The notes: generated by a model from the sequence alone, not told the origin. 64,000 nt of DNA from Variovorax sp. WS11 (GCF_010499245.1 NZ_JAAGOW010000001.1:3410001-3474000); one strand, 5' to 3'. Positions 55,377 through 64,000 are shown, counted from the first letter of the stretch. Numbers and translations: made by a program.

Positions 55377-56903
55377 TCACATCACCGCACCGACCTGCCA
55401 AGGCACGAACTCGTTCTGCCCATACCCATGCTTCTCGCTCTTGCTCGCCTCCCCCGACGCGGTCGCCAGTACCAGCTCGAAGATGCGCTGCCCCATCTCC
55501 TGGATCGACACGCTGCCTTCGACGATCTCGCCGCAGTTGATGTCCATGTCTTCTTCCTGCCGCTGCCACAACGCCGAGTTGGTCGCGAGCTTGAGCGAGG
55601 GGGAGGGCGCGCAGCCGTAGGCCGAGCCGCGGCCGGTGGTGAAGCAGATCATGTTGGCGCCGCCCGCCACCTGGCCGGTGGCGCTCACCGGGTCATAGCC
55701 CGGCGTGTCCATGTAGACGAAGCCGTGCGCCTTGACCGGCTCGGCGTACTCGTACACGGCTTCGAGGTTGCTGGTGCCGCCCTTGGCCACCGCGCCCAGG
55801 CTCTTCTCGAGGATGGTGGTGAGCCCGCCCGCCTTGTTGCCGGGCGAGGGGTTGTTGTTCATCTCGCCTTCGTTGATGGCGGTGTAGTGCTCCCACCAGC
55901 GAATGCGCTCGACCAGCTTCTCGCCCACCTCGCGCTTGACGGCGCGGCGCGTAAGCAGATGCTCGGCGCCGTAGATCTCGGGCGTCTCCGAGAGGATGGC
56001 GGTGCCGCCGTGCGCCACCAGCAGGTCCACCGCCGCGCCCAGCGCCGGGTTGGCGCTGATGCCCGAGTAGCCGTCGGAGCCGCCGCACTGCAGGCCGATA
56101 GTGATGTGCGCGGCGCTGCAGGGCTCGCGCTTCACGGCGTTGGCGCGCGGCAGCATCTCGTTGATGAGCGCAACGCCTTTCTCCACCGTCTTGCGCGTGC
56201 CGCCCGTGTCCTGGATGTTGAAGACGCGCAGGTTCTCGCCCTCGCGCAGGTTGCCGGTGGCGAGCCAGGCGTTGATCTGGTTGGCCTCGCAGCCCAGGCC
56301 CACCACCAGCACAGCCGCGAAGTTGGGGTGCGTGGCATAGCCGGTGAGCGTGCGTTCCAGCAGCTGCATGCCCATGCCCTGGGTGTCCATGCCGCAGCCG
56401 GTGCCGTGCGTGAGCGCGACCACGCCGTCGACCATGGGGTAGGGCGCGAGCGCCTGCGGATTGGTCTGGCGCGAGAAGTGATCGGCGATGGCGCGCGCCG
56501 CGGTGGCCGAGCAGTTCACGCTGGTCAGCACGCCGATGTAGTTGCGCGTGGCCACCCGGCCGTCGGCGCGCTGGATGCCCATGAAGGTGGCCTCGCGCCG
56601 CGGCGGAGGCGCCTTGACGTCGGCCCCGAAGGCGTAGTCGCGATCGAAGTGGCCCTTGTCCGGGCCCATGTCGAGGTTGTGCGTGTGCACGTGCTCGCCG
56701 GGCGCGATGGGACGGCTCGCGAAGCCGATGATCTGGTTGTAGCGGCGCACCGGCTCGCCCTGGGCGATGGCGCGCACCGCCACCTTGTGGCCGGGCGGGA
56801 TCAGACCGCGGGTGGTCACGCCTTCGATGGACGTGCCGCCGACCAGCTGGCCGCGGGCGATCACGACGTCGTCGGCGGGGTGGAGGCGAATGAAGGGGTT
56901 CAT
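55377..56903 (-). CDS. UxaA/GarD-family sugar-acid dehydratase
   Basis: This 508-residue protein has an N-terminal SAF domain (LHPADDVVIARGQLVGG to about 95) and the altronate dehydratase core: FMGIQRADGRVATRNYIGVL, THGTGCGMD, LGCEANQI, LQCGGSDGYSGI, NNNPSPGNKAGG. Iron-type dehydration of aldonates such as altronate or galactarate to 2-keto-3-deoxy acids is the family reaction. The TRAP genes and nearby SDR and FAH genes suggest it opens a non-phosphorylative pathway. The exact substrate (perhaps an L-fuconate-like 6-deoxy acid) is not determined. Confidence 0.9.
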   Translation of the reverse strand: MNPFIRLHPADDVVIARGQLVGGTSIEGVTTRGLIPPGHKVAVRAIAQGEPVRRYNQIIGFASRPIAPGEHVHTHNLDMGPDKGHFDRDYAFGADVKAPPPRREATFMGIQRADGRVATRNYIGVLTSVNCSATAARAIADHFSRQTNPQALAPYPMVDGVVALTHGTGCGMDTQGMGMQLLERTLTGYATHPNFAAVLVVGLGCEANQINAWLATGNLREGENLRVFNIQDTGGTRKTVEKGVALINEMLPRANAVKREPCSAAHITIGLQCGGSDGYSGISANPALGAAVDLLVAHGGTAILSETPEIYGAEHLLTRRAVKREVGEKLVERIRWWEHYTAINEGEMNNNPSPGNKAGGLTTILEKSLGAVAKGGTSNLEAVYEYAEPVKAHGFVYMDTPGYDPVSATGQVAGGANMICFTTGRGSAYGCAPSPSLKLATNSALWQRQEEDMDINCGEIVEGSVSIQEMGQRIFELVLATASGEASKSEKHGYGQNEFVPWQVGAVM

Positions 56904-56936
56904 CGTGGGGTCCTGCGTCGGGAATTCAGAAGATTT

Positions 56937-58331
56937 TCAGAAGAACATTTTCGGCAGCCAGAGTACCAACTTGGGCATGTAGGTGATGATGGCCAGGCTG
57001 AGCAGCAGCGGCACCAGCCACGGCAGGATCGCCATCGTGGTGCGCTCGAAGCTCAGGCCCGCCACCCGCGCCAGCACGAAGAGCACCATGCCCATGGGCG
57101 GATGCAGCAGGCCGATCATCAGGTTGAGCACCATCACCAGGCCGAAGTGGATCGGGTCCACGCCCAGCTGCGTCGCGATGGGCAGCAGGATGGGCACGAG
57201 GATGGTGATGGCCGCGGTCGGCTCCAGGAAGCAGCCGACGAAGAGCATCAGCAGGTTGGCCAGCAGCAGGAAGACCCAGGCCTCCTTGGTGAAGCCCAGC
57301 ACCCAGTTCGCGATGTCGGTGGTGACGCCGGTGGCCGTCAGCATCCAGCCGAAGATGGAGGCGGCGGCGACGATGAAGAGCACGGTGGAGGTGGTCTCGA
57401 TGGTGTCGAGGCAGACCTTGACGAACATCTTCCACGAGAGCGTGCGGTACCACGCGAAGCCGAGGATCATGGCCCACACGCAGGCCGCGATGGCACCCTC
57501 GGTGGGCGTGAAGAGCCCGGTGCTCATGCCGCCGATCAGCAGCACCGGTGTCATGATGGGCAGCAGCGCCTCGAAGGCGAAGATCCGGTCGAGCACGAAG
57601 AGCAGGCCCAGGCCGACGAAGACCGTGATCTGCGCCGGCGCGCCCAGGCGGGTCACCGCCGCCCACAGCAGCAGCGGCCAGCCGATCACCACCGCCAGCT
57701 CGCACAGCGCCTTGAAGAGCCGCGTGCTGGAGAACTTGACGTCGCCGCCCCACTTGTTGCGGTGGGCGTACCAGCCGACGGTGAACATCATCAAGAGCGC
57801 CATCATCGCGCCCGGCAGGATGCCCGCGAGGAAGAGGGCGCCCACCGAGACGTTGGCCATCATCCCGTAGATCACGAAGGGCAGGCTCGGCGGGATGATC
57901 GGCCCCAGCGTGGCCGAGGCGGCCGTCACGCCCACCGCGAACTCGGTCGCGTAGCCGTGCTCCTTCATCGCCTTGATCTCGATGGTGCCGAGGCCGGCCG
58001 CGTCCGCGATGGCGGTGCCGCTCATGCCCGCGAAGATCACCGAGCCCAGCACATTCACATGCCCCAGGCCGCCCTTGAGCCAGCCCACCAGCGCGAGCGC
58101 GAAGTTGTAGATGCGGGTGGTGATGCCGGCGTTGTTCATCAGGTTGCCGGCCAGGATGAAGAAGGGCACAGCCAACAACGGGAAGCTGTCGATGCCGCTG
58201 ACCATGCGGTGGATGACGACGAAGGGCGGCAGGCTCCCCGACGTGAGGATGTAGACCAGCGAGGCGCCGGCCATGGCGATGGCGACGGGGATGCCGCCGG
58301 CCATGAAGATCAGGAAGAAGATCTTGAGCAT
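56937..58331 (-). CDS. dctM: TRAP transporter large membrane subunit
   Basis: This 464-residue protein has about 12-13 membrane helices, FFLIFMAGGIPVAIAMAGAS at the start, AVPFFILAGNLMNNAGIT, GTAIADAAGLGTIEIKAM and the PIIPPSLPFVIYG motif typical of DctM. It transports the acid delivered by DctP using a sodium gradient. It follows dctQ by 3 bp and precedes the dehydratase gene. Confidence 0.95.
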   Translation of the reverse strand: MLKIFFLIFMAGGIPVAIAMAGASLVYILTSGSLPPFVVIHRMVSGIDSFPLLAVPFFILAGNLMNNAGITTRIYNFALALVGWLKGGLGHVNVLGSVIFAGMSGTAIADAAGLGTIEIKAMKEHGYATEFAVGVTAASATLGPIIPPSLPFVIYGMMANVSVGALFLAGILPGAMMALLMMFTVGWYAHRNKWGGDVKFSSTRLFKALCELAVVIGWPLLLWAAVTRLGAPAQITVFVGLGLLFVLDRIFAFEALLPIMTPVLLIGGMSTGLFTPTEGAIAACVWAMILGFAWYRTLSWKMFVKVCLDTIETTSTVLFIVAAASIFGWMLTATGVTTDIANWVLGFTKEAWVFLLLANLLMLFVGCFLEPTAAITILVPILLPIATQLGVDPIHFGLVMVLNLMIGLLHPPMGMVLFVLARVAGLSFERTTMAILPWLVPLLLSLAIITYMPKLVLWLPKMFF

Positions 58332-58334
58332 GGG

Positions 58335-58892
58335 TCAGCGGTCTTCCAGTGTCGATTCGGGCCGCTCCAGCACGCTGTAGCCGCGGCGCCAGTGCACCCG
58401 CGCCACCTGCAGCGAGCGCCAGGCCATGGCCGCGAAGCCGAGCAGGCACAGGCCGTAGACCAGGTTCATCGGCAGGTCGACGATGGTCATGCGGGTCTGG
58501 TTGCCGATCTTCATCATCATCTGCACGGTCATGACCACCGCCGCGGCAAAGAAGCCGATGCGCAGCACGTCGACCGCGCGCGAGAGCCAGCGGCCGACCG
58601 CGCCGGGCAGGTAGCGGTAGAAGAAGTCGACCTGGATCTGGTTGTTCTTCGACACGCCGATGGCCGCGCCGATGAAGACCACGCCGACGAGCATGTAGCG
58701 CGCGATCTCCTCGGTCCAGGCGGCCGAGTCGTTCATGACGTAGCGGGTGACGAACTGGTAGAAGACCGTGAGGCCGAGCAGCCAGAAGAGCGCGAGCGCG
58801 GCCCAGCCCTCGGCGATGGTGCCGGAGAGGTCGACCACTTCGTCCTGGGCGTGGAAGTGGCCTTCGTCGTCGATGATTTTCTGATCGGTCAT
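58335..58892 (-). CDS. dctQ: TRAP transporter small membrane subunit
   Basis: This 185-residue protein has four hydrophobic helices and the DctQ motifs RYVMNDSAAWTEEIARYMLV and AIGVSKNNQIQVDFFY. The gene sits between dctP and dctM, the usual order. Confidence 0.93.
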   Translation of the reverse strand: MTDQKIIDDEGHFHAQDEVVDLSGTIAEGWAALALFWLLGLTVFYQFVTRYVMNDSAAWTEEIARYMLVGVVFIGAAIGVSKNNQIQVDFFYRYLPGAVGRWLSRAVDVLRIGFFAAAVVMTVQMMMKIGNQTRMTIVDLPMNLVYGLCLLGFAAMAWRSLQVARVHWRRGYSVLERPESTLEDR

Positions 58893-58904
58893 GGGGAGCC
58901 GGAC

Positions 58905-59891
58905 TCACTTGATCGCAGTGATGCGGTCGTAGTCCTGCTGCCTGTACCCATGATCCGTCGGCTTGGTGCTCTTCAACACCGCCTCCCGGAACGCCCCCTT
59001 GTCCACCGTCATCACGTTGTTCCCCTTCTTCTTGAACTCCTCCACCAGCCGCGCCTCCGAGGCGATGATCTCGCGCCCGGTCTTCTCCGCCGCCTCCTGC
59101 ATCACCTCGGTGAAGATCTTCTTCTCGTCCGCCGAGAGCTTGCCCCACAGCTGCCCCGAGACGATGGTCAGCAGCGAATCGACGATGTGCCCGGTCAGCG
59201 AGATGTTCTTCTGCACTTCGAAGAACTTCTTGGCCTCGATGGTCGGCAGCGGGTTCTCCTGCGCATCCACGGTGCCGTTCTGCAGCGCCAGGTACACCTC
59301 GGCGAAGGCGATCGGCGTCGGGTTGGCGCCCAGCGCCTTGGGGAAGGCCAGGTAGGCCGGCGCATCGGGCACGCGGATCTTCAGGCCCTTCATGTCCTCG
59401 GGCTTGGCCACCGGCCGGGCCGCGCTCGAGGTGACGTGGCGCGCGCCGTAGTAGGTCAGCGCCGTGATGTGGTTGCCGCTCTTGTCGTCGTAGCCCTTGG
59501 CCAGTTCCTTGAACACGTCGCTTGTGGCGTATTTCAGCTGGTGCTCCGCGTCGCGGAAGATGAAGGGAAAGTACGACACCGCCAGCGGCGCGTAGGTGCG
59601 CCCCGCGAAGCTCGCGCCCGAGAGGATGATGTCCACGGTGCCCAGCGTCAGGCCCTGGTTGATGTCGGCCTCCTTGCCCAGGCTGGAGGCCGGGAAGACC
59701 TGCACCTCGTACTTGCCGTTGGTGCGCTTCTTGATCTCTTCCCCCGCCCACACCGAGTACTTGTGGAAGGGCTCCGAGGTCTCGTACACGTGCGCCCACT
59801 TGAGCTTGGTCTGGGCCTGCGCGATGCCGAGGGCGCCCGCGGCGAGAACGCAGGCGGCGATCGTCTTCAGTGCGAAACGCTTGGTATTCAT
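58905..59891 (-). CDS. dctP: TRAP transporter substrate-binding protein
   Basis: This 328-residue periplasmic receptor has a signal peptide (ending IAQAQ, about 27), KLKWAHVYETSEPFHKYS, FPASSLGKEADINQGL, the specificity helix region LKIRVPDAPAYL with the conserved Arg for the carboxylate, and QENPLPTI. ATG 59891 overlaps the TGA of the regulator gene. Conservation of the carboxylate-binding Arg fits a sugar-acid ligand. Confidence 0.94.
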   Translation of the reverse strand: MNTKRFALKTIAACVLAAGALGIAQAQTKLKWAHVYETSEPFHKYSVWAGEEIKKRTNGKYEVQVFPASSLGKEADINQGLTLGTVDIILSGASFAGRTYAPLAVSYFPFIFRDAEHQLKYATSDVFKELAKGYDDKSGNHITALTYYGARHVTSSAARPVAKPEDMKGLKIRVPDAPAYLAFPKALGANPTPIAFAEVYLALQNGTVDAQENPLPTIEAKKFFEVQKNISLTGHIVDSLLTIVSGQLWGKLSADEKKIFTEVMQEAAEKTGREIIASEARLVEEFKKKGNNVMTVDKGAFREAVLKSTKPTDHGYRQQDYDRITAIK

Positions 59892-60622
59892 CGTTTTGTC
59901 TCCGTCGGTGGTTGAAAGAAGAGGTTGGCCCGGCGCCAGCTGGCGCTGAAGCGCTGGTGCGACTTGTCCATGTGCGCATGCATCGCGTTGCGCGCGCCCT
60001 CGGCGTCGTGCGCGGCGATGGCGTCGCGGATCGCCTCGTGCTCGGCGATGGCCGAACGCCAGGACTTCACGCTCTCGAAATAGCCGCCCAGGCGCGTGAA
60101 GATCGGGCCGCGGCGCGAGTCCCAGAAGCCCTGCACCGTCTCCGACAGCACCACGTTGCCGCAGCACTCGACGATCGCCAGGTGGAAGGCGCGGTCGCCG
60201 TCCAGCGGCATCACGTTGCGCTCGGCCAGCTCGCGCATGAGCGCGATGGCGCGCGTCATCGCCTCGATGTCCTTGCGCTTAGCCGTGACGGCCGCGATGG
60301 CCGCGGTCTCGCCCTCGACCACGCGGCGCGCGCGGATCAGCTCCAGCGGGCCCCACTCGGTGCTGGCCACCGGCGCGGCGGCGTGCTGCGCCCGGCCCCG
60401 CACATAGACGCCGGAGCCGGTGCGCACCTCGACCCAGCCCTCGACCTCGAGCGCGATGAGCGCCTCGCGCACCGAGGGCCGGCTCACGCCCAGCTGCTTG
60501 GCCAGGTCGCGCTCGGCCGGCAGGCGCGCGCCCACCGCGAACTCGCCCTTCGCGATCAGCGCGCTGAGCTGGTCGGCGATCTGGCGGTAGAGGCGTCTCG
60601 GTTCGAGGGTCTGGAGCGGCAC
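59888..60622 (-). CDS. GntR-family regulator, FadR subfamily
   Basis: This 244-residue protein has an N-terminal wHTH (LYRQIADQLSALIAKGEF, LPAERDLAKQLGVSRPSVREAL) and an all-helical FCD domain with the metal-type residues DRAFHLAIVE and EHEAIRDAI. It starts at GTG 60622. It is the first gene of the regulator-dctPQM-uxaA-ldh2 run and lies divergent from the SDR/FAH genes across a dyad. It probably responds to the pathway acid. Confidence 0.93.
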   Translation of the reverse strand: MPLQTLEPRRLYRQIADQLSALIAKGEFAVGARLPAERDLAKQLGVSRPSVREALIALEVEGWVEVRTGSGVYVRGRAQHAAAPVASTEWGPLELIRARRVVEGETAAIAAVTAKRKDIEAMTRAIALMRELAERNVMPLDGDRAFHLAIVECCGNVVLSETVQGFWDSRRGPIFTRLGGYFESVKSWRSAIAEHEAIRDAIAAHDAEGARNAMHAHMDKSHQRFSASWRRANLFFQPPTETKR

Positions 60623-60638
60623 TTAGGGGTTGTCCTGG

Positions 60639-60661
60639 ATTGGCCAAGTGGTCAGGCCAAT
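60639..60661. promoter_or_regulatory. FadR-type operator candidate with nested dyads
   Basis: Outer arms ATTGGCC (60639-60645) and GGCCAAT (60655-60661) enclose TGGTCAGGCCA (60649-60659), close to the FadR-subfamily consensus TGGTNNNACCA. It lies between the divergent regulator and SDR genes. Confidence 0.6.
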
Positions 60662-60750
60662 TCAGAATACGAGGCGCTACGCGAGGCAGCCATCGGGCCT
60701 AACCCTGAACGCCGCATCGCGGCTCCATCCATCAGCGAGAAGGACATCCC

Positions 60751-61485
60751 ATGAGACTCAAGGGCAAGACCGCGCTCGTCACCGCGGCCGGGCAGGGCAT
60801 CGGCCATGCCAGCGCGCTCGCACTCGCCGCCGAGGGCGCGCAGGTCTGGGCGACCGACATCAACGACAAGCTCCTGGAGCGCTTCGCGGGCGTGGCCAAC
60901 ATCACGGCCGCCAGGCTCGACGTGCTCGACAAGGCGGCGATCGACGCCTTCACGAAGACGCTGCCTGCGCTCGACATCCTCTTCAACTGCGCGGGCGTGG
61001 TGCACAACGGCGCCGCGCTGCAGGCCAGCGACGACGACCTGGACTTCGCCTTCCGCCTCAACGTGCGCGCCCAGTTCTGGATGATCCAGGCGGTGCTGCC
61101 GGGCATGCTGGCGGCCGGCCGCGGCAGCATCATCAACATGGCCAGCGTGTGCTCCAGCATCAAGGGCCTGCCCAACCGCTGCGTCTACGGCACCACCAAG
61201 GCGGCGGTGCTGGGGCTGACCAAGAGCGTCGCGGCCGACTACGTGGGCCAGGGCATCCGCTGCAATGCGGTGTGCCCGGGCACGGTCGATACACCTTCGC
61301 TGGCCGATCGGATCAACGCCAACGCCGACCCGGTCGAGGCGCGCAAGGCCTTCATCGCGCGCCAGCCCATGGGGCGCCTCGCGCAGGCCGAGGAGATCGC
61401 GCCGCTGGTGCTCTTCCTCGCGAGCGACGAGTCGCAGTTCGTCACCGGCCAGGCCTACGCGGCCGACGGCGGCTTCACCATATGA
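60751..61485 (+). CDS. SDR dehydrogenase, 2-keto-3-deoxy-fuconate dehydrogenase-like
   Basis: This 244-residue classical SDR has TAAGQGIGHA, a catalytic Ser in MASVCSSIKG and YGTTK for YxxxK; the opening MRLKGKTALVTAAGQGIG and the short ATDINDKLLERF match BDH2/DHRS6-type and 2-keto-3-deoxy-L-fuconate 4-dehydrogenases. It probably oxidises a 2-keto-3-deoxy acid at C4 to the 2,4-diketo acid cleaved by the FAH protein two genes on. It overlaps the next SDR by ATGA. Confidence 0.88.
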   Translation: MRLKGKTALVTAAGQGIGHASALALAAEGAQVWATDINDKLLERFAGVANITAARLDVLDKAAIDAFTKTLPALDILFNCAGVVHNGAALQASDDDLDFAFRLNVRAQFWMIQAVLPGMLAAGRGSIINMASVCSSIKGLPNRCVYGTTKAAVLGLTKSVAADYVGQGIRCNAVCPGTVDTPSLADRINANADPVEARKAFIARQPMGRLAQAEEIAPLVLFLASDESQFVTGQAYAADGGFTI

Positions 61486-62228
61486 ACCAGCTCGACTTCC
61501 GGGAGCGGCATGCGGTCGTGACCGGCGGCGCGACCGGGCTGGGCCGCGGCATCGCCCAGCGGCTGATCGAATCGGGCGGCAGCGTCACGCTGTGGGACCG
61601 CGATGCCGGCGCGGCCGAGAAGGCGGCCTGGGCGCTGGGGCCCCGGGCCTCGGCGCTGAGGGTCGACGTGGCGCAGCAGTCTTCGGTGGCCGAGGCGGTG
61701 GCAGCCACGCTGGCGCAGGCCGGGCGCATCGATGCGCTGGTCAACAGCGCAGGCATCACCGGGCCCAACGTCAAGCTGTGGGACTACCCGGCCGATGCCT
61801 GGCGCGAGGTGATGGACGTCAACCTCAACGGGCTCTTCCTCTGCTGCCGCGAGGTGGTGCCGCAGATGCGCAGGCAGGGCTATGGGCGCATCGTCAACAT
61901 CGCCTCGGTCGCCGGCAAGGAGGGCAACCCCAATGCCAGCGCCTACAGCGCGAGCAAGGCGGCGGTGATCGCGCTGACCAAGTCGCTGGGCAAGGAACTG
62001 GCCGACACCGGCGTGCGCGTCAACTGCGTGACGCCGGCGGCGGTGAAGACGGCGATCTTCGACCAGATGACGCCGGAGCACATCGCCTTCATGCTCTCGA
62101 AGATCCCGATGGGCCGCTTCGGCACGGTGGAGGAGGTCGCCGCCCTGGTAGGCTGGCTTTGCACCGAAGATTGCTCTTTTTCCACGGGCGCCGTGTTCGA
62201 CCTCTCGGGCGGCCGCTCCACCTACTAG
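61482..62228 (+). CDS. SDR-family oxidoreductase
   Basis: This 248-residue classical SDR has TGGATGLGRG, Asn in NSAGITG, Ser in NIASVAGKEG and YSASK. It resembles sugar dehydrogenases and 3-oxoacyl-ACP reductase-like proteins. Coupled to the SDR before it and 22 bp from the FAH gene, it may perform the sugar-to-lactone step or a second oxidation in the same route. The precise reaction is unknown. Confidence 0.88.
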   Translation: MNQLDFRERHAVVTGGATGLGRGIAQRLIESGGSVTLWDRDAGAAEKAAWALGPRASALRVDVAQQSSVAEAVAATLAQAGRIDALVNSAGITGPNVKLWDYPADAWREVMDVNLNGLFLCCREVVPQMRRQGYGRIVNIASVAGKEGNPNASAYSASKAAVIALTKSLGKELADTGVRVNCVTPAAVKTAIFDQMTPEHIAFMLSKIPMGRFGTVEEVAALVGWLCTEDCSFSTGAVFDLSGGRSTY

Positions 62229-62250
62229 TCTTGCAAGAAGAAAGGACCTC

Positions 62251-63099
62251 ATGAAACTCGTTCGCTACGGCAACCCCGGCAAGGAGAAGCCCGGCCTCAT
62301 CGACGACAACGGCCAGCTGCGCGACCTGAGCGCGGTCGTCAAGGACATCGGCCCCGAGCAGCTCGGCGACGCCGCGCTCGCCAAGCTGCGCAAGCAGAAG
62401 CTCGAGAAGCTGCCGCTGGTCAGGGGCAAGCCGCGCTTCGGCTGCCCGGTCGCGGGCGTGGGCAAGTTCATCGCCATCGGCCTCAACTACGCCGACCACG
62501 CGGCCGAGTCGGGCTTGCCGATCCCGGCCGAGCCGGTGGTCTTCACGAAGGCCATCAGCTGCATCCAGGGCCCGAACGATCCGGTCATGCTGCCCAAGGG
62601 CTCGGTTAAGAGCGACTGGGAAGTGGAGCTGGGCGTGGTGATCGGCGCGACCGCGCGCTACGTCTCGCAGAAGAGCGCGCTCGACTTCGTGGCCGGCTAC
62701 TGCGTGATCAACGACGTGAGCGAGCGCGAATACCAGATCGAGCGCGGCGGCACCTGGGACAAGGGCAAGGGCTGCGACACCTTCGGCCCCATCGGCCCCT
62801 GGCTGGTGACGCGCGACGAGGTGGCCAACCCCCAGAAGCTGTCGATGTGGCTCGACCTCAACGGCAAGCGCATGCAGACCGGCAGCACCAAGACCATGAT
62901 CTTCAACGTGGCCAAGATCGTGAGCTACGTGAGCCAGTTCATGACCCTGATGCCCGGCGACGTGATCACCACCGGCACCCCGCCCGGCGTGGGGCTGGGC
63001 ATGAAGCCGCCGCTCTACCTCAAGAAGGGCGACGTGATGACGCTGGGCATCGAAGGCCTGGGCGAACAGCGCCAGGAAGTGGTCGCCTTCAAGGCCTGA
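62251..63099 (+). CDS. FAH-family hydrolase, 2,4-diketo-3-deoxy-L-fuconate hydrolase-like
   Basis: This 282-residue protein has the fumarylacetoacetate hydrolase fold: GLNYADHAAESGLPIPAEP, metal-binding Glu/Asp in SDWEVELGVVIG and IFNVAKIVSYVSQF, and TTGTPPGVGLGMKPP at the C-terminus. The N-terminus MKLVRYGNPGKEKPGLID is typical of ureidoglycolate lyase-like and 2,4-diketo-3-deoxy-fuconate hydrolases. Product would be pyruvate plus a small hydroxyacid. AAAGGA before ATG 62251 supports the start. Confidence 0.9.
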   Translation: MKLVRYGNPGKEKPGLIDDNGQLRDLSAVVKDIGPEQLGDAALAKLRKQKLEKLPLVRGKPRFGCPVAGVGKFIAIGLNYADHAAESGLPIPAEPVVFTKAISCIQGPNDPVMLPKGSVKSDWEVELGVVIGATARYVSQKSALDFVAGYCVINDVSEREYQIERGGTWDKGKGCDTFGPIGPWLVTRDEVANPQKLSMWLDLNGKRMQTGSTKTMIFNVAKIVSYVSQFMTLMPGDVITTGTPPGVGLGMKPPLYLKKGDVMTLGIEGLGEQRQEVVAFKA

Positions 63100-63116
63100 A
63101 GGCGGGTCCCCGCAGG

Positions 63117-63147
63117 AACGGCGGCCCGGCGGCCGCCGTTTCTTATT
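63117..63147. terminator. Bidirectional rho-independent terminator
   Basis: Perfect 10-bp stem AACGGCGGCC/GGCCGCCGTT (63117-63126, 63131-63140, loop CGGC) followed by TCTTATTT. It sits between convergent FAH and mmsA genes and overlaps the latter's stop. Confidence 0.8.
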
Positions 63148-64000
63148 TGGCAGTCGGCATCACGAACTCAGCCCCCATGGGCGTGCTCTCCGGCCAGCGC
63201 TGCATGATCGACTTCTGCCGCGTGTAGAAGCGCACCCCTTCCTCGCCGTAGGCGTTCATGTCGCCGAAGAGCGAACGCTTCCAGCCGCCGAAGCCGTGCC
63301 AGGCCATGGGCACCGGGATCGGCACGTTGATGCCCACCATGCCCACCTCGATGCGCCGCGAGAACTCGCGCGCCACGTTGCCGTCGCGGGTGAAGCAGGC
63401 CACGCCGTTGCCGAACTCGTGGGCGTTGATGAGGTCGACAGCCTCCTTCAGGTCGGGCACGCGCACGCAGGAGAGCACCGGACCGAAGATCTCTTCCTTG
63501 TAGATGCGCATCTCGGGCGTGACGTGGTCGAACAGCGTGCCGCCCATCCAGAAGCCGTTGTCGCATCCGTCGCCGACTTGCGCCGTGTCGAACTGCCGGC
63601 CGTCGAAGACCAGCTTCGCGCCTTCCTTCTCGCCCTGCGCGATGTAGCCGGTGATGCGCTCGTGCGCCGCGCGGGTGACGATCGGGCCCATCTCGGCCTC
63701 GAGGTTCGTGCCGTTGCGCACCTTCAGCGTGCGGGCGCGCTCGGCCAGCATCGGCACCAGCTTGTCGGCCACGTCGCCCACCAGCACCGCCACGCTGATC
63801 GCCATGCAGCGCTCGCCGGCCGAGCCGTAGCCGGCGCCGATCAGCGCGTCGACCGCCTGCTCCAGGTCGGCATCGGGCATGACCACCATGTGGTTCTTGG
63901 CGCCGCCCAGCGCCTGCACCCGCTTGCCGTGGTGCGCGCCGGTCTCGTAGATGTAGTTGGCGATCGGGGTGGAGCCGACGAAGCTGATGGCCTTGACGTC
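63143..64000 (-). CDS. mmsA: CoA-acylating methylmalonate-semialdehyde dehydrogenase, N-terminus outside window
   Basis: The C-terminal 285 residues of an aldehyde dehydrogenase; the frame stays open to the right edge. The nucleophile lies in [24 protein letters not shown] and [11 protein letters not shown] mark the NAD site of the MmsA/IolA group, and [15 protein letters not shown] and [22 protein letters not shown] follow. The enzyme makes propionyl-CoA or acetyl-CoA from semialdehydes in valine and inositol breakdown. It converges on the sugar-acid genes and is probably a separate unit. Confidence 0.93.
   Translation of the reverse strand, partial: DVKAISFVGSTPIANYIYETGAHHGKRVQALGGAKNHMVVMPDADLEQAVDALIGAGYGSAGERCMAISVAVLVGDVADKLVPMLAERARTLKVRNGTNLEAEMGPIVTRAAHERITGYIAQGEKEGAKLVFDGRQFDTAQVGDGCDNGFWMGGTLFDHVTPEMRIYKEEIFGPVLSCVRVPDLKEAVDLINAHEFGNGVACFTRDGNVAREFSRRIEVGMVGINVPIPVPMAWHGFGGWKRSLFGDMNAYGEEGVRFYTRQKSIMQRWPESTPMGAEFVMPTAK

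Noticed and set aside
55428..59915. A 1495-codon forward open frame
   Set aside because: It is antisense to uxaA, dctM, dctQ and dctP, all with clear family motifs. Its translation is low-complexity His/Arg/Gly/Asp-rich sequence, as expected opposite GC-rich genes.

Overview
The window looks like a chromosome segment of a high-GC betaproteobacterium of the order Burkholderiales, most likely Comamonadaceae and probably Variovorax or a close relative. This rests on protein style (ArgB, SlmA, Bug-type receptors, TRAP operons), the argB/slmA neighbourhood and GC-rich codon use. It is an inference from reading, with no search behind it. No rRNA, tRNA, CRISPR array, integrase or insertion sequence was seen.

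Bases 1-25745 are a surface-polysaccharide locus. A minus-strand operon (4125 down past 1) holds a LegB-type 4,6-dehydratase, a sugar-1-phosphate nucleotidyltransferase, an Rmd/RmlD-like reductase, a GtrB/DPM1-like membrane glycosyltransferase and a SAM methyltransferase. It could make a modified deoxysugar on a lipid carrier. Divergent from it are a methyltransferase, gmd and three very large multidomain glycosyltransferases. The last two glycosyltransferases share an 831-bp identical 3' segment. Convergent to these is manC-wzm-wzt, so GDP-mannose/GDP-deoxyhexose supply sits beside an ABC exporter, as in A-band type O-polysaccharide loci. An O-acyltransferase (AT3-SGNH), three GT2 enzymes and a WecA-like initiating transferase finish the locus. 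Its first ~9 kb is visibly less GC-rich than the rest, which suggests transfer.

Bases 25891-40602 are mixed housekeeping and accessory genes. They are argB, galE, slmA, a BON lipoprotein, an EF-G paralogue, a LysE exporter, a LysR/Bug receptor/PdxA2-like catabolic unit, a 1237-residue membrane patatin-like phospholipase and an AI-2E family permease.

Bases 40603-51034 are accessory. They include a secreted bulb-lectin fused to what reads as a permuted papain-like hydrolase, a membrane-anchored partner gene preceded by a tetranucleotide repeat, a WYL regulator with a frameshifted quinone-oxidoreductase-like gene, and small detoxification-type genes (SnoaL, VOC, AhpD-like, cupin) with a MocR regulator. 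A flavin monooxygenase and a lipoprotein follow.

Bases 51251-54294 are a translationally coupled pair, a double-domain KaiC-like ATPase and a hybrid histidine kinase, without kaiA or kaiB.

Bases 54304-64000 are a sugar-acid catabolic locus. A FadR-type regulator, a TRAP transporter (DctP/Q/M), a UxaA/GarD-family dehydratase and an Ldh2-family dehydrogenase are on one strand. Two SDR dehydrogenases and an FAH-family hydrolase are on the other. Together they fit a non-phosphorylative route: acid to 2-keto-3-deoxy acid to 2,4-diketo acid, then cleavage to pyruvate and a small hydroxyacid. An mmsA-type dehydrogenase runs off the right edge.
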